Below are positions 1-9,888 of a stretch of DNA of 64,000 nucleotides, piece after piece (positions within the stretch are counted from its first letter, which is position 1; each line of letters opens with the position of its first letter). Under the pieces are notes generated by a model. That model did no database searches. It saw nothing but the letters and a program-made list of their open reading frames with translations, and was not told the origin of the DNA. Location: positions 23,046 through 87,045 of the forward strand of contig CACNFS010000003.1 of assembly GCA_902619835.1 (NCBI GenBank). The letters are read 5' to 3'. The stretch comes from an uncultured Pelagibacteraceae bacterium. GTDB lineage: Bacteria; Pseudomonadota; Alphaproteobacteria; Pelagibacterales; Pelagibacteraceae. The translations under genes were made by a program, and so were the position numbers.

Positions 1-288
1 AAGTAAGAAATGATTAGCCTTCCCGATAAATACTTGGCCTTTAAAAAAACTTTTAGTTTCAGATGGACTTGGGTTAAAAAATTTCCAAATTAGTCTAAAC
101 AAAGTAAGATAGAAAACGGTTATTCCAACTAGGATATGTATATTTTCAAGTTCAATTCTTTCATCAGAGAATTCAAGCCCTACTAAATAAAATCCAAAAG
201 GAACTTGGGCTATTAAGACAATAAATGTAACCCAGTGGAACAATTTGGCCAATAGTCCATATTCCTTTGGACTGTTAAGAATCTTCAT
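1..288 (-). CDS. Cytochrome b561 family protein (partial, N-terminal 96 residues)
   Basis: The gene runs off the left edge, so only the N-terminal 96 residues are seen, starting at ATG 288-286. They begin MKILNSPKEYGLLAKLFHWV, with an early His in the LFHW context, a hydrophobic first helix and a second helix containing HILVG. This is the usual start of bacterial diheme cytochrome b561 (CybB/YodB type), an inner-membrane electron carrier. It is divergent from the DUF411 gene at 307, with 18 bases between start codons. A Ni/Fe-hydrogenase b-type subunit of the same superfamily is the main alternative. Not in any listed reading frame longer than the window edge allows, so the C-terminal half is unknown. 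Confidence 0.75.
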   Translation of the reverse strand, partial: MKILNSPKEYGLLAKLFHWVTFIVLIAQVPFGFYLVGLEFSDERIELENIHILVGITVFYLTLFRLIWKFFNPSPSETKSFFKGQVFIGKANHFLL

Positions 289-306
289 TATTAATTATAA
301 TTAAAC

Positions 307-789
307 ATGTCATTTAAAAACACCATATCTAAATTCATTGTCTTAATAGTAGTACTATTCTCTGTATTTTATATCTTTAATTTTGTCACAGATAAAAAAG
401 AAGCTTTAGCTAATATTAACAATAAACAAATTGTTGAAGTTTTTAAGACACCCTCATGCGGATGTTGTTATGGGTATGTTTTATTTTTAGAAGAAGAGAA
501 ATTCAAAGTAAAACAAACAGATATGAGAAGCCTTCATACAATAAAACAAAAATATAATATCCCAGTAGAAATGCAGTCTTGTCATACTACTATTATGGGC
601 AAATACTTTATTGAAGGACATGTCCCGTTTGAGGCAGTTAACAAATTATTAAAAGAGCAACCTGATATTGATGGTATAGCTTTGCCTGGAATGCCGATTG
701 GCACACCAGGAATGCCAGGTGATAAAGATGAGCCTTATGTTATTTATCAACTTAAAGATGGGAAATCCTCTGTTTTCATGACAATATAA
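307..789 (+). CDS. DUF411 family periplasmic metal-binding-type protein
   Basis: A 160-residue protein with an N-terminal hydrophobic segment (about residues 9-28) that is a signal peptide or anchor. The mature part opens with VEVFKTPSCGCC, the hallmark DUF411 thioredoxin-like start with a CGCC motif, followed by MQSCHTT, EGHVP and a Gly/Pro/Met-rich stretch (PGMPIGTPGMPG) typical of the family. DUF411 proteins are often found beside copper-resistance genes and are presumed to bind metal; the exact role is not established. It starts a run of same-strand genes with the cytochrome c' gene 5 bases downstream, suggesting a periplasmic redox or copper-related job. Family call is firm, function is inference. 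Confidence 0.85.
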   Translation: MSFKNTISKFIVLIVVLFSVFYIFNFVTDKKEALANINNKQIVEVFKTPSCGCCYGYVLFLEEEKFKVKQTDMRSLHTIKQKYNIPVEMQSCHTTIMGKYFIEGHVPFEAVNKLLKEQPDIDGIALPGMPIGTPGMPGDKDEPYVIYQLKDGKSSVFMTI

Positions 790-794
790 ATTTT

Positions 795-1244
795 ATGATA
801 CGAAAGATAAAAATAATAAAAACACTTATTATTATTTTTTCTTTCAGCCTTTCTTTTTCTGCTAATGCTCAGACTGTGGAAGAAATTATTAAAGGTAGAA
901 AAGCAATGTTTAGCGAAAACTATCAAAATGCTAAAAAAATATCCATATTACTGAAATCTAAAAGAATCGAGGAGGCTAAACCTTTAATGAAAAAAATTTC
1001 AGATAATTATATAAAATTACTAGAATATTTTCCTGAAAATGCAAAAGAGGGGTTTAAAACAGGGGCACTACCGAGCATTTGGGAAAATAAAGATGAATTC
1101 AATGCTTTAATGAAAAAAGCATCAGATGATATGATTAAACTTGCCAAAGCTATTGAGACTGCTGAAGATCTAAGAGCAGCGCAGAAAAAACTAATGTGGA
1201 GCAATTGTTCGGCTTGTCATAGTAAGTTTAGAGCGCCTCATTAA
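795..1244 (+). CDS. Cytochrome c' (class II c-type cytochrome)
   Basis: A 149-residue secreted protein. Residues 1-25 form a signal peptide ending SANAQ. The rest is a helical four-helix-bundle type sequence and the single heme-binding motif CSACH lies at the extreme C-terminus (about residues 138-142), as in cytochrome c' and cytochrome c-556. The mature protein is about 124 residues, the usual size. It would carry one covalently bound heme in the periplasm, binding gases such as NO or moving electrons. It follows the DUF411 gene by 5 bases and precedes LysE by 6, so the three are probably co-transcribed. Confidence 0.85.
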   Translation: MIRKIKIIKTLIIIFSFSLSFSANAQTVEEIIKGRKAMFSENYQNAKKISILLKSKRIEEAKPLMKKISDNYIKLLEYFPENAKEGFKTGALPSIWENKDEFNALMKKASDDMIKLAKAIETAEDLRAAQKKLMWSNCSACHSKFRAPH

Positions 1245-1250
1245 ATTTAA

Positions 1251-1838
1251 ATGCAACTTTTTCCATTAATTTTATTCGGTATTGCAACTGCTTTTTCTCC
1301 TGGCCCAAATAATATTATGACATCTTATACAGCTTTTAATTTTGGATTTAGAAAAGCGATTCCTACAATGCTAGGAGTTATAATTGGATGGACGCTTTTA
1401 ATTATTCTTTTGCAACTAACTTCTGGAGCTATTTTTCAAAAGTATGCATTTATTCAAACTACAATTAAAATATTAGGATCTATTTACTTGTTATATATGG
1501 CATACAAATTATCTTTTGCAGGACAAACAAAAGATAAGAAAATTGATCCAAAACCAGTTACTTTTTTGAATACTTTTTGGTTTCAATTTGTAAATCCTAA
1601 AAGCATTATAGTTGGACTAACCTCAATTTCTTTATTTATTGATACACAAAATAATTACTTAAGAGACTCAATTGTTTTAACATTTGTTTGGTTTTTGATG
1701 GCTGTTGGAAGTCAAACAGCCTGGTGTTTAATGGGTAAATACATGAGAAAATTCGCCACAAGTGATAAATTTATTAAGAATTTTAATTATACAATGTCTT
1801 TTTTACTTATCGTTTGTGTGATTTTGTTCTATGTATAG
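1251..1838 (+). CDS. LysE family translocator
   Basis: A 195-residue integral membrane protein with about six hydrophobic segments. The N-terminus contains FSPGPNN, the signature of LysE/RhtB exporters, which move amino acids or related small solutes out of the cell. Length is normal for the family. The start at 1251 follows the cytochrome c' stop by 6 bases, and acnA starts 3 bases after its stop. Substrate cannot be told from sequence; nothing nearby points to lysine, homoserine or threonine specifically. Confidence 0.85.
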   Translation: MQLFPLILFGIATAFSPGPNNIMTSYTAFNFGFRKAIPTMLGVIIGWTLLIILLQLTSGAIFQKYAFIQTTIKILGSIYLLYMAYKLSFAGQTKDKKIDPKPVTFLNTFWFQFVNPKSIIVGLTSISLFIDTQNNYLRDSIVLTFVWFLMAVGSQTAWCLMGKYMRKFATSDKFIKNFNYTMSFLLIVCVILFYV

Positions 1839-1841
1839 CGC

Positions 1842-4517
1842 ATGAAATTTAATAGTAAAAATTCATTTAAATCATTAGATAATATTTCATCATTAGGTAA
1901 AGATTATAAGATCTTCAATTTAAAAAAAGCCGAAAAGAATGGCTTAGACGGAATTTCAAAGCTACCAAAATCTCTTAAAGTTTTATTAGAAAATCTACTT
2001 AGATATGAGGATGATTTAACAGTGGATAAAAAACAGATTTTAGCAATAAAAGAATGGTTAAAAAATAAAAAGTCTAACACTGAAATAGCTTACAGACCTG
2101 CACGTACTTTATTACAAGATTATACTGGAATTCCTGCAATTGCTGACCTTGCGGCTATGAGAGATGCGGTAAAAGATAAAAATAAAAACCCAGACAAAAT
2201 TAATCCATTATCTACAGTTGATTTAGTTATAGATCATTCTGTGATGGTCGACGAGTATGCATCAGGAAAATCATTTAATCAAAATGTTGAGAGAGAATTT
2301 TCAAGAAATGGTGAAAGATATTCTTTTTTAAAATGGGGGCAAAAAGCATTTGACAATTTTAGAGTTGTTCCGCCTGGTACAGGAATTTGTCATCAAGTAA
2401 ATTTAGAATATTTGTCTAAAGTTGTTTGGTCATCAAAAAGTGATAACCATTTGTATGCTTATCCAGATACTTTAGTTGGAACTGACAGTCACACAACAAT
2501 GGTGAATGGTTTATCAGTCTTAGGCTGGGGTGTTGGAGGAATAGAAGCTGAGGCCGCAATGTTAGGCCAACCAATTTCAATGTTAATTCCAGAAGTTATT
2601 GGCGTAGAGCTAAAAGGAAAATTAAAAGAAGGAACGACTGCAACAGACTTAGTTTTAATTATTGTTGAAATGCTAAGAAAAAAAGGTGTAGTGGGTAAAT
2701 TTGTTGAATTTTATGGAGATGGTTTAAAAAATTTAACTTTAGCTGATAGAGCAACAATTGCAAACATGGCTCCTGAATATGGAGCTACATGTGGTTTTTT
2801 CCCAGTTGATGATGAAACTCTTAAATATTTAAAATTATCTGGAAGAGATCAAGAAACAATAGTTTTGGTCGAGAAATATTCTAAAGAACAAGGGCTTTGG
2901 GCAAGTAACGATGTTGTGTTTACTGATACCATTTCATTAGATGTTAGCAGTGTAGTAACAAGCATTTCTGGACCTAAACGACCCCAGGATAAAGTTTTAT
3001 TGACAGAAGCCTCAAATGCATTTGCAAACGTTTATAAAGAAAATGCAAAAAGAGATAAAGCTATCGAAGTTAAAGTTGAAGGTACTGACTTCAATATTAA
3101 AGATGGTGATATTGTTATTGCTGCGATAACATCTTGCACAAACACTTCGAATCCAAGTGTAATGCTCGGTGCGGGCCTTTTAGCGAAGAAAGCATATGAA
3201 AAAGGATTAAAAGTTAAGCCTTGGGTAAAAACTTCACTTGCACCAGGATCACAAGTTGTAACTGACTATTTAGAAAAAGCAGGTTTAAATAAATATTTAG
3301 ATGAACTTGGTTTCAATTTAGTTGGTTATGGCTGCACAACTTGTATTGGTAACTCTGGACCTTTAAATAAAAATATATCAGATGCAATAAATAAAAATGA
3401 TCTTTATGCTGTCTCAGTTTTATCTGGAAATAGGAACTTTGAAGGAAGAATTAATCCAGATGTAAAAGCTAATTACTTAGCTTCACCTCCACTTGTAGTT
3501 GCTTATGCTCTGGCAGGTAATATGAATTTTGATATGTACAAGTCATCACTCGGTAAAGATAAAAATGGAAAAGATGTTTTCTTAAAAGATATTTGGCCAA
3601 GTAATAAAGAAATTGAAGATTTGATGTTAAGTTCTTTAAACGCAGAAATGTTTAAACAAAGATATTCAAATATCTCAAAGGGACCTAAAGAATGGCAAGC
3701 TATCAACACAACAGATAGTGATATTTATAACTGGGAAGCTAATTCTACATATGTAAAAAGACCACCATTTTTTGATGATTTACCTGATCAACCAGAGGGC
3801 TTTAAACCAATTAATGACGCAAGAATTCTTTTATTATTAGCTGACACAGTAACTACGGATCATATTTCACCAGCAGGAAGTATTAAAAAAGAAAGTCCAA
3901 CTGGCGATTATTTTATGAAGCATCAAATACAACAAAAAGATTTTAACTCTTATGGCGCAAGAAGGGGAAATCATGAAGTAATGATGAGAGGAACTTTTGG
4001 AAATATTAAAATTAGAAATGAAATGGCTCCTGGTACCGAGGGTGGATTTACAACGTTGCAGCCAGATGGAAAAGTAATGAGTGTTTATGAAGCTGCAATG
4101 GAATACAAAAAAAGAAAAAATGATTTAGTTGTAATTGCTGGTAAAGAATATGGAACAGGTTCCTCTAGGGACTGGGCAGCAAAAGGAACTAAACTTTTAG
4201 GTATTAAAGCTGTTTTAGCAGAAAGTTTTGAAAGAATACACAGATCAAATTTAATTGGAATGGGTGTTCTACCCTTACAGTTTAAAGAGGGTTTTGATCG
4301 AAAAAAATTGAAAATTACAGGAGCAGAGTTAGTTTCTGTTGTAGATATTGACAAAGGTGTCAAGCCAAGACAAGAGTTGACTTGTGAAATTAAATATCAA
4401 GACGGAACTAGCAAAAAAATTCCAATGCTTTGTAGAATTGATACTGCTAATGAAGTGGAGTATTACAAAAACGGAGGAATTTTACAGTATGTTTTAAGAA
4501 ATATGCTTGCTAATTAA
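1842..4517 (+). CDS. acnA: Aconitate hydratase A
   Basis: An 891-residue enzyme of full AcnA length that interconverts citrate and isocitrate in the TCA cycle. The [4Fe-4S] ligands are visible as SCTNTSNP (Cys near residue 432) and GYGCTTCIGNSGPL (Cys near 498 and 501). GTDSHTTMVNGL and the C-terminal swivel domain motif AGKEYGTGSSRDWAAKGT are also intact. AcnA-type proteins can hydrate 2-methylaconitate as well, which matters because prpD starts on the base right after this stop codon. The pair suggests one transcript linking the TCA and methylcitrate routes. No iron-regulated element is evident upstream; the gap to lysE is only 3 bases. Confidence 0.97.
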   Translation: MKFNSKNSFKSLDNISSLGKDYKIFNLKKAEKNGLDGISKLPKSLKVLLENLLRYEDDLTVDKKQILAIKEWLKNKKSNTEIAYRPARTLLQDYTGIPAIADLAAMRDAVKDKNKNPDKINPLSTVDLVIDHSVMVDEYASGKSFNQNVEREFSRNGERYSFLKWGQKAFDNFRVVPPGTGICHQVNLEYLSKVVWSSKSDNHLYAYPDTLVGTDSHTTMVNGLSVLGWGVGGIEAEAAMLGQPISMLIPEVIGVELKGKLKEGTTATDLVLIIVEMLRKKGVVGKFVEFYGDGLKNLTLADRATIANMAPEYGATCGFFPVDDETLKYLKLSGRDQETIVLVEKYSKEQGLWASNDVVFTDTISLDVSSVVTSISGPKRPQDKVLLTEASNAFANVYKENAKRDKAIEVKVEGTDFNIKDGDIVIAAITSCTNTSNPSVMLGAGLLAKKAYEKGLKVKPWVKTSLAPGSQVVTDYLEKAGLNKYLDELGFNLVGYGCTTCIGNSGPLNKNISDAINKNDLYAVSVLSGNRNFEGRINPDVKANYLASPPLVVAYALAGNMNFDMYKSSLGKDKNGKDVFLKDIWPSNKEIEDLMLSSLNAEMFKQRYSNISKGPKEWQAINTTDSDIYNWEANSTYVKRPPFFDDLPDQPEGFKPINDARILLLLADTVTTDHISPAGSIKKESPTGDYFMKHQIQQKDFNSYGARRGNHEVMMRGTFGNIKIRNEMAPGTEGGFTTLQPDGKVMSVYEAAMEYKKRKNDLVVIAGKEYGTGSSRDWAAKGTKLLGIKAVLAESFERIHRSNLIGMGVLPLQFKEGFDRKKLKITGAELVSVVDIDKGVKPRQELTCEIKYQDGTSKKIPMLCRIDTANEVEYYKNGGILQYVLRNMLAN

Positions 4518-6023
4518 ATGAGAAATATAAAAGTTAAAGTTCATCCGTCAAAATCAAACCTAAAAAAAGAAGATCAATTAGCTTGGAAAATTGCTGAGAT
4601 TGCATCAGATAAAGCGAAATTAGATAAAGATGCGGTTGATATGGTAATTAATAGAATTATTGATAATGCATCAGTAGCTATTGCTTCTTTTAATAGAGCA
4701 CCAGTTACATCAGCAAGAGCAATGGCTCTAGCACATTCTAAAAAAAAAGGTGCTACAGTTTTTGGTTTAAATCCAAAAATTAAAGTAGATTGTGAGTGGG
4801 CTGCATGGGCAAATGGAACAGCTGTGAGAGAATTAGATTATCATGATACCTTTTTAGCAGCGGATTACAGTCATCCAGGTGATAATATTCCTGCAATCTT
4901 AGCAGTTGCACAACAAAAGGGATGTAATGGTAAGGACTTAATAAGAGGAATACTTACCGGTTATGAGGTGCAAGTAAACTTAGTAAAAGGCATTTGCTTA
5001 CATGAACATAAAATTGATCATATTGCTCACCTAGGCCCGAGTATTGCGGCTGGTCTAGGAAGTTTATTAAATTTAAAAACTGATGTGATTTATCAATCTG
5101 TCCAACAAGCATTACATATAACCGTCTCTACAAGACAATCTCGAAAAGGAGAAATATCTAGTTGGAAAGCTTTTGCGCCAGCACATGCTGGTAAACTTGC
5201 GGTGGAGGCAGTCGATAGATGTATGAGAGGTGAGGGCGCTCCTTCACCAATTTATGAGGGAGAAGATAGCGTCATAGCTTATGTTTTATCTGGACCAGAT
5301 AAAGAATACACGGTTCCATTGCCAAATGTAAATGAGCCTAAGCGAGCAATACTTGAAACTTATACCAAAGAACATTCAGCAGAATACCAATCCCAAGCTT
5401 TGATTGATTTAGCTAGAAGCTTAAATAAAAAAATTTCTAATATTGTTGACATTGAAAAAATTTTAATTGAAACAAGTCATCATACTCACAACGTAATTGG
5501 TACTGGAGCAAATGATCCCCAAAAAATGGATCCAAAAGCAAGTAGGGAAACTTTAGATCATTCAATAATGTATATTTTTGCAGTAGCGCTAGAAGATGGT
5601 GCTTGGCACCATGTCAAATCCTACACTCCTAAAAGAGCTCAAAGAAAAAGTACTGTTGAACTTTGGCAAAAAATTTCAACTAAAGAAGATCCAAAATGGA
5701 CTGAAAAATATCATGATCCTAACCCCAAAAATAAATGTTTTGGTGGTAAAGTAGTCATAACAATGAAAGATGGGTCCACAATATCAGAGGAAATTAACGT
5801 TGCAGACGCACATCCAGCTGGCAAAAGACCTTTTTCGCGGAAAGAATATATAAATAAATTTAAAAGTTTAACTAAAGACATTATTTCAAATAAAGAGTCA
5901 GATAGATTTTTAAAGTGTGTACAAAATCTTCCAAAATTAAAAGCAAAAGATTTAATAGGTTTAAATGTAGAGGTTAACTCATCAGTGAAAAATAAATCCA
6001 AAAGCAGTAAGGGTATCTTTTAA
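4518..6023 (+). CDS. prpD: MmgE/PrpD family protein, probable 2-methylcitrate dehydratase
   Basis: A 501-residue cytoplasmic protein of the MmgE/PrpD family, which dehydrates 2-methylcitrate to 2-methylaconitate. Family features seen include an early [16 protein letters not shown] segment, [28 protein letters not shown], the [12 protein letters not shown] region and the late [12 protein letters not shown] motif. It begins directly after the acnA stop, so the two are likely co-translated. No prpB (lyase) or prpC (synthase) lies in the window, so a complete methylcitrate cycle cannot be shown here. The last 20 residues are Lys/Ser rich and probably disordered. It ends one base before the convergent gene at 6024. 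Confidence 0.9.
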   Translation: MRNIKVKVHPSKSNLKKEDQLAWKIAEIASDKAKLDKDAVDMVINRIIDNASVAIASFNRAPVTSARAMALAHSKKKGATVFGLNPKIKVDCEWAAWANGTAVRELDYHDTFLAADYSHPGDNIPAILAVAQQKGCNGKDLIRGILTGYEVQVNLVKGICLHEHKIDHIAHLGPSIAAGLGSLLNLKTDVIYQSVQQALHITVSTRQSRKGEISSWKAFAPAHAGKLAVEAVDRCMRGEGAPSPIYEGEDSVIAYVLSGPDKEYTVPLPNVNEPKRAILETYTKEHSAEYQSQALIDLARSLNKKISNIVDIEKILIETSHHTHNVIGTGANDPQKMDPKASRETLDHSIMYIFAVALEDGAWHHVKSYTPKRAQRKSTVELWQKISTKEDPKWTEKYHDPNPKNKCFGGKVVITMKDGSTISEEINVADAHPAGKRPFSRKEYINKFKSLTKDIISNKESDRFLKCVQNLPKLKAKDLIGLNVEVNSSVKNKSKSSKGIF

Positions 6024-6986
6024 TTATTTGATTTTCTTTGCTAAGTCATTAGCACTTAACCAAGCATTTTCAACTTTAGGACCGATAAACCAATCAGCGC
6101 ACAACCCTAACCTCAATTTTTTGTTCCAGTAACTTTTTAAGGGTGAACCATTAAAATTATATGAATATTTCCATCCGTGTGTTTTTTTGAAAATAATTTT
6201 ATTTTTTCTATACCCTGTAAAGTTTAAAAATTTTGAAACCAAAGTATTTTCTGCTTTGTTACTGTTTTTATAATGATTTATGTTTTTTTTAGCCCACTCA
6301 ACCGAGGACTGCAATGTCCAAAGAGAATTTGAAGAGTTAAATCTACTTTTACTATTTTCATGAGCTGCCCAAGTTAAAATATCATCGTTAAATTTTATAC
6401 TACTTACTGAAACAGTTTTTTGATTTTTAAAAGCTATCATTGTTGTAATGTTTGGCTCCATATTTATCTTTAAATCCAATATTTTTTTTTCTAAATATTT
6501 ACCTGCTATTTTTTTTGATTGAGGGAATGGACAAGTTAATATTATCGACTTAGCTTGAATATATTCACCATTATCTAGTTTTATTTCCCAGAAGAATTTA
6601 TTATTAAAAATTGATTTGACTGAAGATTGAAAACTTTTTTTTATTTTTTTGGTATAAAATTTAGAGATAAAATTATTACCTTTCATGCCAATAAATTTTT
6701 CTGAAATTTCTTTTTTTTCAAATGTAAAATCTAAATGATTTCCAGTCCAAATTTTTGCTTCTTTTTTTTTACAAAGAGTTTTTATAAAATTTAAAAATTT
6801 TTTTGATTTTGGAGAAATATATTGAACCCCATGGTCAAAACTTAAATTTTTTTTAAATCTTTTATTTGATGCGCGTCCTCCTGGGCCTCTTGCTTTATCA
6901 AGAATATGTACAGAGTACTTTTTTGAGAGAAGGTAAGCTATTGTAGAGCCAGATACACCTGACCCTATAACACAAAAGTCCAACAT
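6024..6986 (-). CDS. FAD/NAD(P)-dependent oxidoreductase, renalase/amine oxidase-like
   Basis: A 320-residue flavoprotein. The N-terminus has a Rossmann dinucleotide-binding fold, CVIGSGVSGSTIAYLL, then the acidic ribose-binding strand end and KARGPGGRAS, the segment typical of renalase-like and amine-oxidase-like enzymes. HGVQYISPKS matches the family's third conserved block, and the C-terminus has LRLGLCADWFIGPKVENAWLSA, the flavin-contacting region. Substrate unknown. The C-terminus meets the prpD stop head-on with no gap, and its start is at the stop codon of the TerC gene (6986), so the two minus-strand genes are likely co-expressed. Confidence 0.85.
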   Translation of the reverse strand: MLDFCVIGSGVSGSTIAYLLSKKYSVHILDKARGPGGRASNKRFKKNLSFDHGVQYISPKSKKFLNFIKTLCKKKEAKIWTGNHLDFTFEKKEISEKFIGMKGNNFISKFYTKKIKKSFQSSVKSIFNNKFFWEIKLDNGEYIQAKSIILTCPFPQSKKIAGKYLEKKILDLKINMEPNITTMIAFKNQKTVSVSSIKFNDDILTWAAHENSKSRFNSSNSLWTLQSSVEWAKKNINHYKNSNKAENTLVSKFLNFTGYRKNKIIFKKTHGWKYSYNFNGSPLKSYWNKKLRLGLCADWFIGPKVENAWLSANDLAKKIK

Positions 6987-7603
6987 TATAAGAATAAAAA
7001 TTTATATTTTTCGTTAATTGAAAGAACTTCATAACTTACAAGCCCTCCAATTATTAATTGTATTGAAATTACCAAAATTACAAACAAGCCTAAATATCCA
7101 AGCCACATATGTTTTTTGATATATTCAGCAAAATAACTAGCAAGAGTGGCAATCAAAAATACTGATAATAACAAACCTATTACCATTAAATGAAAATTCC
7201 CTTTCGAAGCGGCTACTACTGCAATAGTATTATCGAAACTTAATGTAAGATCAGCAATTAAAACTTGATAAACCCCAACACTAAAGCTTTTGGTTTCAGC
7301 AGATTTTAGTTGAGGTGTTTTAATTTTATTTTTACCGAAAAAGTCTTGTCTTAAATTGTTAATTACCCATAAAAGCAGAACTCCGCCAAGGATTTTTATC
7401 CAAGCAAATTCGAACAGATAATTAGCTCCGGATGCAAAAACAATTCTAAACAAGAATGCTGCAGCAACACCCCATGCTATAATTTTTCTTCTATTTTCTG
7501 TTGCAAATCCCGCAGCGATTAAACCTATTATGATCGCGTTATCCGCAGCCATAACTATATCTATGAGGATTATTTGTAGGGAGATAATTACTTGCTCTAA
7601 CAT
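6986..7603 (-). CDS. TerC family integral membrane protein (YjbE type)
   Basis: A 205-residue membrane protein with about seven hydrophobic segments. The start is placed at 7603 (MLEQVIIS) because that matches the usual TerC N-terminus and leaves a 47-base divergent gap to the MATE gene; a longer frame to 7726 would overlap that gene. Paired acidic motifs typical of TerC are present: VMAADNAIIIG near residue 20 and LTLSFDNTIAVVA near residue 125. TerC proteins are linked to manganese export and to loading of exported metalloproteins. A second TerC protein lies at 48375-48947. Confidence 0.9.
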   Translation of the reverse strand: MLEQVIISLQIILIDIVMAADNAIIIGLIAAGFATENRRKIIAWGVAAAFLFRIVFASGANYLFEFAWIKILGGVLLLWVINNLRQDFFGKNKIKTPQLKSAETKSFSVGVYQVLIADLTLSFDNTIAVVAASKGNFHLMVIGLLLSVFLIATLASYFAEYIKKHMWLGYLGLFVILVISIQLIIGGLVSYEVLSINEKYKFLFL

Positions 7604-7650
7604 TCGAGAATCAATGTATATAAGGTTATTAAGATATATTAAAGAATAAA

Positions 7651-8976
7651 ATGGAACTGTTAAAAAGCTCATCAAAATTTTCAAAAAAACAAATAATTTT
7701 GTTGTCCATACCGGTTTTTTTTTCAAACATGGCTATTCCATTAGTAGGAATGGTTGATACAGGTTTGATGGGTAATCTAGGTGAAACTAAGTATTTAGCA
7801 GCAACCAGTATAGCTACATCGGTTATGACAATGATTGTTTGGAGTTTTGGTTTTTTAAGAATGGGGACTGTTGGAGTAGTTGCACAGGCTTATGGTAGAA
7901 GTGATTATAGAGAGATAGTAAAAACGATTTTAAGAAATATAGTTCTTGCTCTAATTGCAGCATTTATAATAATTATTTTCTTCCCGGCTTTAAAAATTGC
8001 AATAAATTATTTTTTTTCTCCCTCTGATGAAACAGAGGTATTAATAAAAACTTATTTAAATGTAAGAATTTTTTCAATTCCTGCAGAATTAATTATTTAT
8101 GTTTTAGTTGGTTTTTATCTAGGTATACAAAAAACTAAAATTTCGAGTTTTTTAATAATTGTTCTATCAAGTTTGAATATCATTTTTAGTTCTCTACTAG
8201 TTTTAACATATGATTTAAAAGTTTTTGGTGTAGCTCTAGGAACATTAATTTCGAGTTATATAACCTTAATCATTTTCACGATATTTACCTACAATTTTAT
8301 TATTCAAAAATTCAAAGTAATTCCTAAATTTGAAAATTTAGTAGTAAGATCTAAATTACTCAAACTTTTTCATATAAATTTAAATATTTTTATAAGAACT
8401 TTATTTCTCACATTTGCTTTTCTATGGGTAACTTATCTTGGTTCAAAAATTGGAGAAGATTATTTAGCAGTTAATACAATATTAATGCAATTTATAATTT
8501 TATCATCATTCTTCTTAGATGCCTACGCATTTTCGACTGAAGGGATTGTAGGTTTTGCTGTAGGAAGAAGAAACCGAAAATCTTTTTTAGAAGTTGTAAG
8601 AAATTCTATTCAGGTAAGTTTTATCACTGCTATTATTATATCAATAATTTATTTATTGTTTTTTAAAGAAATAATTTACATAATTACTGATATTGAGATT
8701 TTAAGATTTATTTCTTTTCAACATATCTTATGGGTAATTATAATTCCACCAATTGCATGTTTTTGTTATCAATTAGATGGAATATTTATCGGAGCATCAC
8801 AAACAAAAGAAATTAGAAATGCAATGATAGTATCTGTTTTGATTTATATTGGAGCATCGATCTTCTTAACAAAATATCTAGACAATCACGGTATTTGGTT
8901 ATCTCTTCTATTATTTATGATATTAAGATCCTTAACGTTACAGTATTATTTTAAAAATATTTTGAAAAAATTTTAA
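7651..8976 (+). CDS. MATE family efflux transporter (DinF-like)
   Basis: A 441-residue polytopic membrane protein with about twelve hydrophobic segments. Conserved MATE features include IPLVGMVDTGLMG near residue 30, which matches the DinF subgroup, and the two-fold repeat seen as a second similar bundle after residue 230. These pumps expel cationic drugs, metabolites or toxins using Na+ or H+. The start codon is ATG at 7651; the stop overlaps the start of the following DMT permease (TAATG), so they are translationally coupled. Substrate is unknown. Confidence 0.9.
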   Translation: MELLKSSSKFSKKQIILLSIPVFFSNMAIPLVGMVDTGLMGNLGETKYLAATSIATSVMTMIVWSFGFLRMGTVGVVAQAYGRSDYREIVKTILRNIVLALIAAFIIIIFFPALKIAINYFFSPSDETEVLIKTYLNVRIFSIPAELIIYVLVGFYLGIQKTKISSFLIIVLSSLNIIFSSLLVLTYDLKVFGVALGTLISSYITLIIFTIFTYNFIIQKFKVIPKFENLVVRSKLLKLFHINLNIFIRTLFLTFAFLWVTYLGSKIGEDYLAVNTILMQFIILSSFFLDAYAFSTEGIVGFAVGRRNRKSFLEVVRNSIQVSFITAIIISIIYLLFFKEIIYIITDIEILRFISFQHILWVIIIPPIACFCYQLDGIFIGASQTKEIRNAMIVSVLIYIGASIFLTKYLDNHGIWLSLLLFMILRSLTLQYYFKNILKKF

Positions 8977-9839
8977 TGCAATTTTTATATAAAATACCAG
9001 GTTATATTTTACTCTTATTTGGTGGATTTTGTTTAAGCTGGGGAGGACTCATTATTAGATCTTTTGAAGAAGCAAGTATTTGGCAAATTTTATTTTTAAG
9101 ATCAATTTTTTTTCTATTAGCTCTTTTAGCTTTTCTATATGCAACTTATAAAAAAAATATATTTAATATAATTAAGGAGTCTGGCCTTCCAGGATTACTA
9201 GGTGGTTTTATAATGTCTCTTAGTTTTATCGCCTTTATAGTTGCAATGAGCAATACCTCAGTAGCAAATGTCGTTTTTATAATAAGTACACAAACTATGT
9301 TTCTAGCTATATTCGGCTACTTTTATTTAAAAGAAAAACTATCTTTAGTTAGTTCGGCTTCGATCTTTCTTGCTATGAGCGGTATTATTATAATGGTTGG
9401 AGACTCCATTACAGGAGGATCATTATTTGGAAATATAGTGGCATTAGCAATTCCAATAAATTTTGCAATTTATGTAATGATAATAAGGAAAAATACCAAA
9501 GTTGATATGATTCCAGCAATATTTTACTCTGGATTATTTAGTTTGATTTACGGTTTTTTCTTAACAGAGTCTTTTGAATTCACTAAACATGATCTTTGGA
9601 TGGGTTTTCTTCTCGGAGTCCCCCAATTAGCATTTGGTTTTATTTGTATAACTATTGGATCAAGAACGGTAGAGTCAGCGACAGTTGGGCTTTTAATGTT
9701 GATGGAAACTTTATGCGCACCAATTTGGGTATGGTTATTTTTGAGTGAAATTCCTCCAATAAGTGTATTTTTAGGTGGCGCGGTCATTGTTTCCGCAATA
9801 ATATTGAAGAGCTTTGATAAAAAACAAAGTAAGACTTGA
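8976..9839 (+). CDS. EamA/DMT superfamily permease
   Basis: A 287-residue membrane protein with ten hydrophobic segments arranged as two EamA repeats (about residues 8-140 and 148-280). Motifs such as LSWGGLIIRSFEEAS, a family-like IWQILFLRS and FLSEIPPISVFLGGAVIVSAI in the last repeat fit the drug/metabolite transporter superfamily. The substrate could be an amino acid, nucleotide or organic cation. Its start overlaps the MATE stop codon. Its last codons overlap the start of a possible promoter for the glycine riboswitch transcript downstream. Confidence 0.9.
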   Translation: MQFLYKIPGYILLLFGGFCLSWGGLIIRSFEEASIWQILFLRSIFFLLALLAFLYATYKKNIFNIIKESGLPGLLGGFIMSLSFIAFIVAMSNTSVANVVFIISTQTMFLAIFGYFYLKEKLSLVSSASIFLAMSGIIIMVGDSITGGSLFGNIVALAIPINFAIYVMIIRKNTKVDMIPAIFYSGLFSLIYGFFLTESFEFTKHDLWMGFLLGVPQLAFGFICITIGSRTVESATVGLLMLMETLCAPIWVWLFLSEIPPISVFLGGAVIVSAIILKSFDKKQSKT

Positions 9840-9865
9840 ATAATTTACATTTGACTTTTTAATGT
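9836..9865 (+). promoter_or_regulatory. Possible sigma-70-like promoter for gcvTHP
   Basis: TTGAAT at 9836-9841 and TAATGT at 9860-9865 are separated by 18 bases, which would start transcription near 9872, just before the riboswitch. This is a weak match in an A+T-rich region and read by eye; the -35 element sits within the end of the preceding gene. Confidence 0.3.
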
Positions 9866-9888
9866 ATTTAGAGGAAAGTCTCAGGCAT

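Noticed and set aside
6986..7726. The longer TerC reading frame starting at 7726
   Set aside because: It would overlap the divergent MATE gene by 76 bases and adds a Lys-rich tail unlike the family; the Met at 7603 matches known TerC starts.
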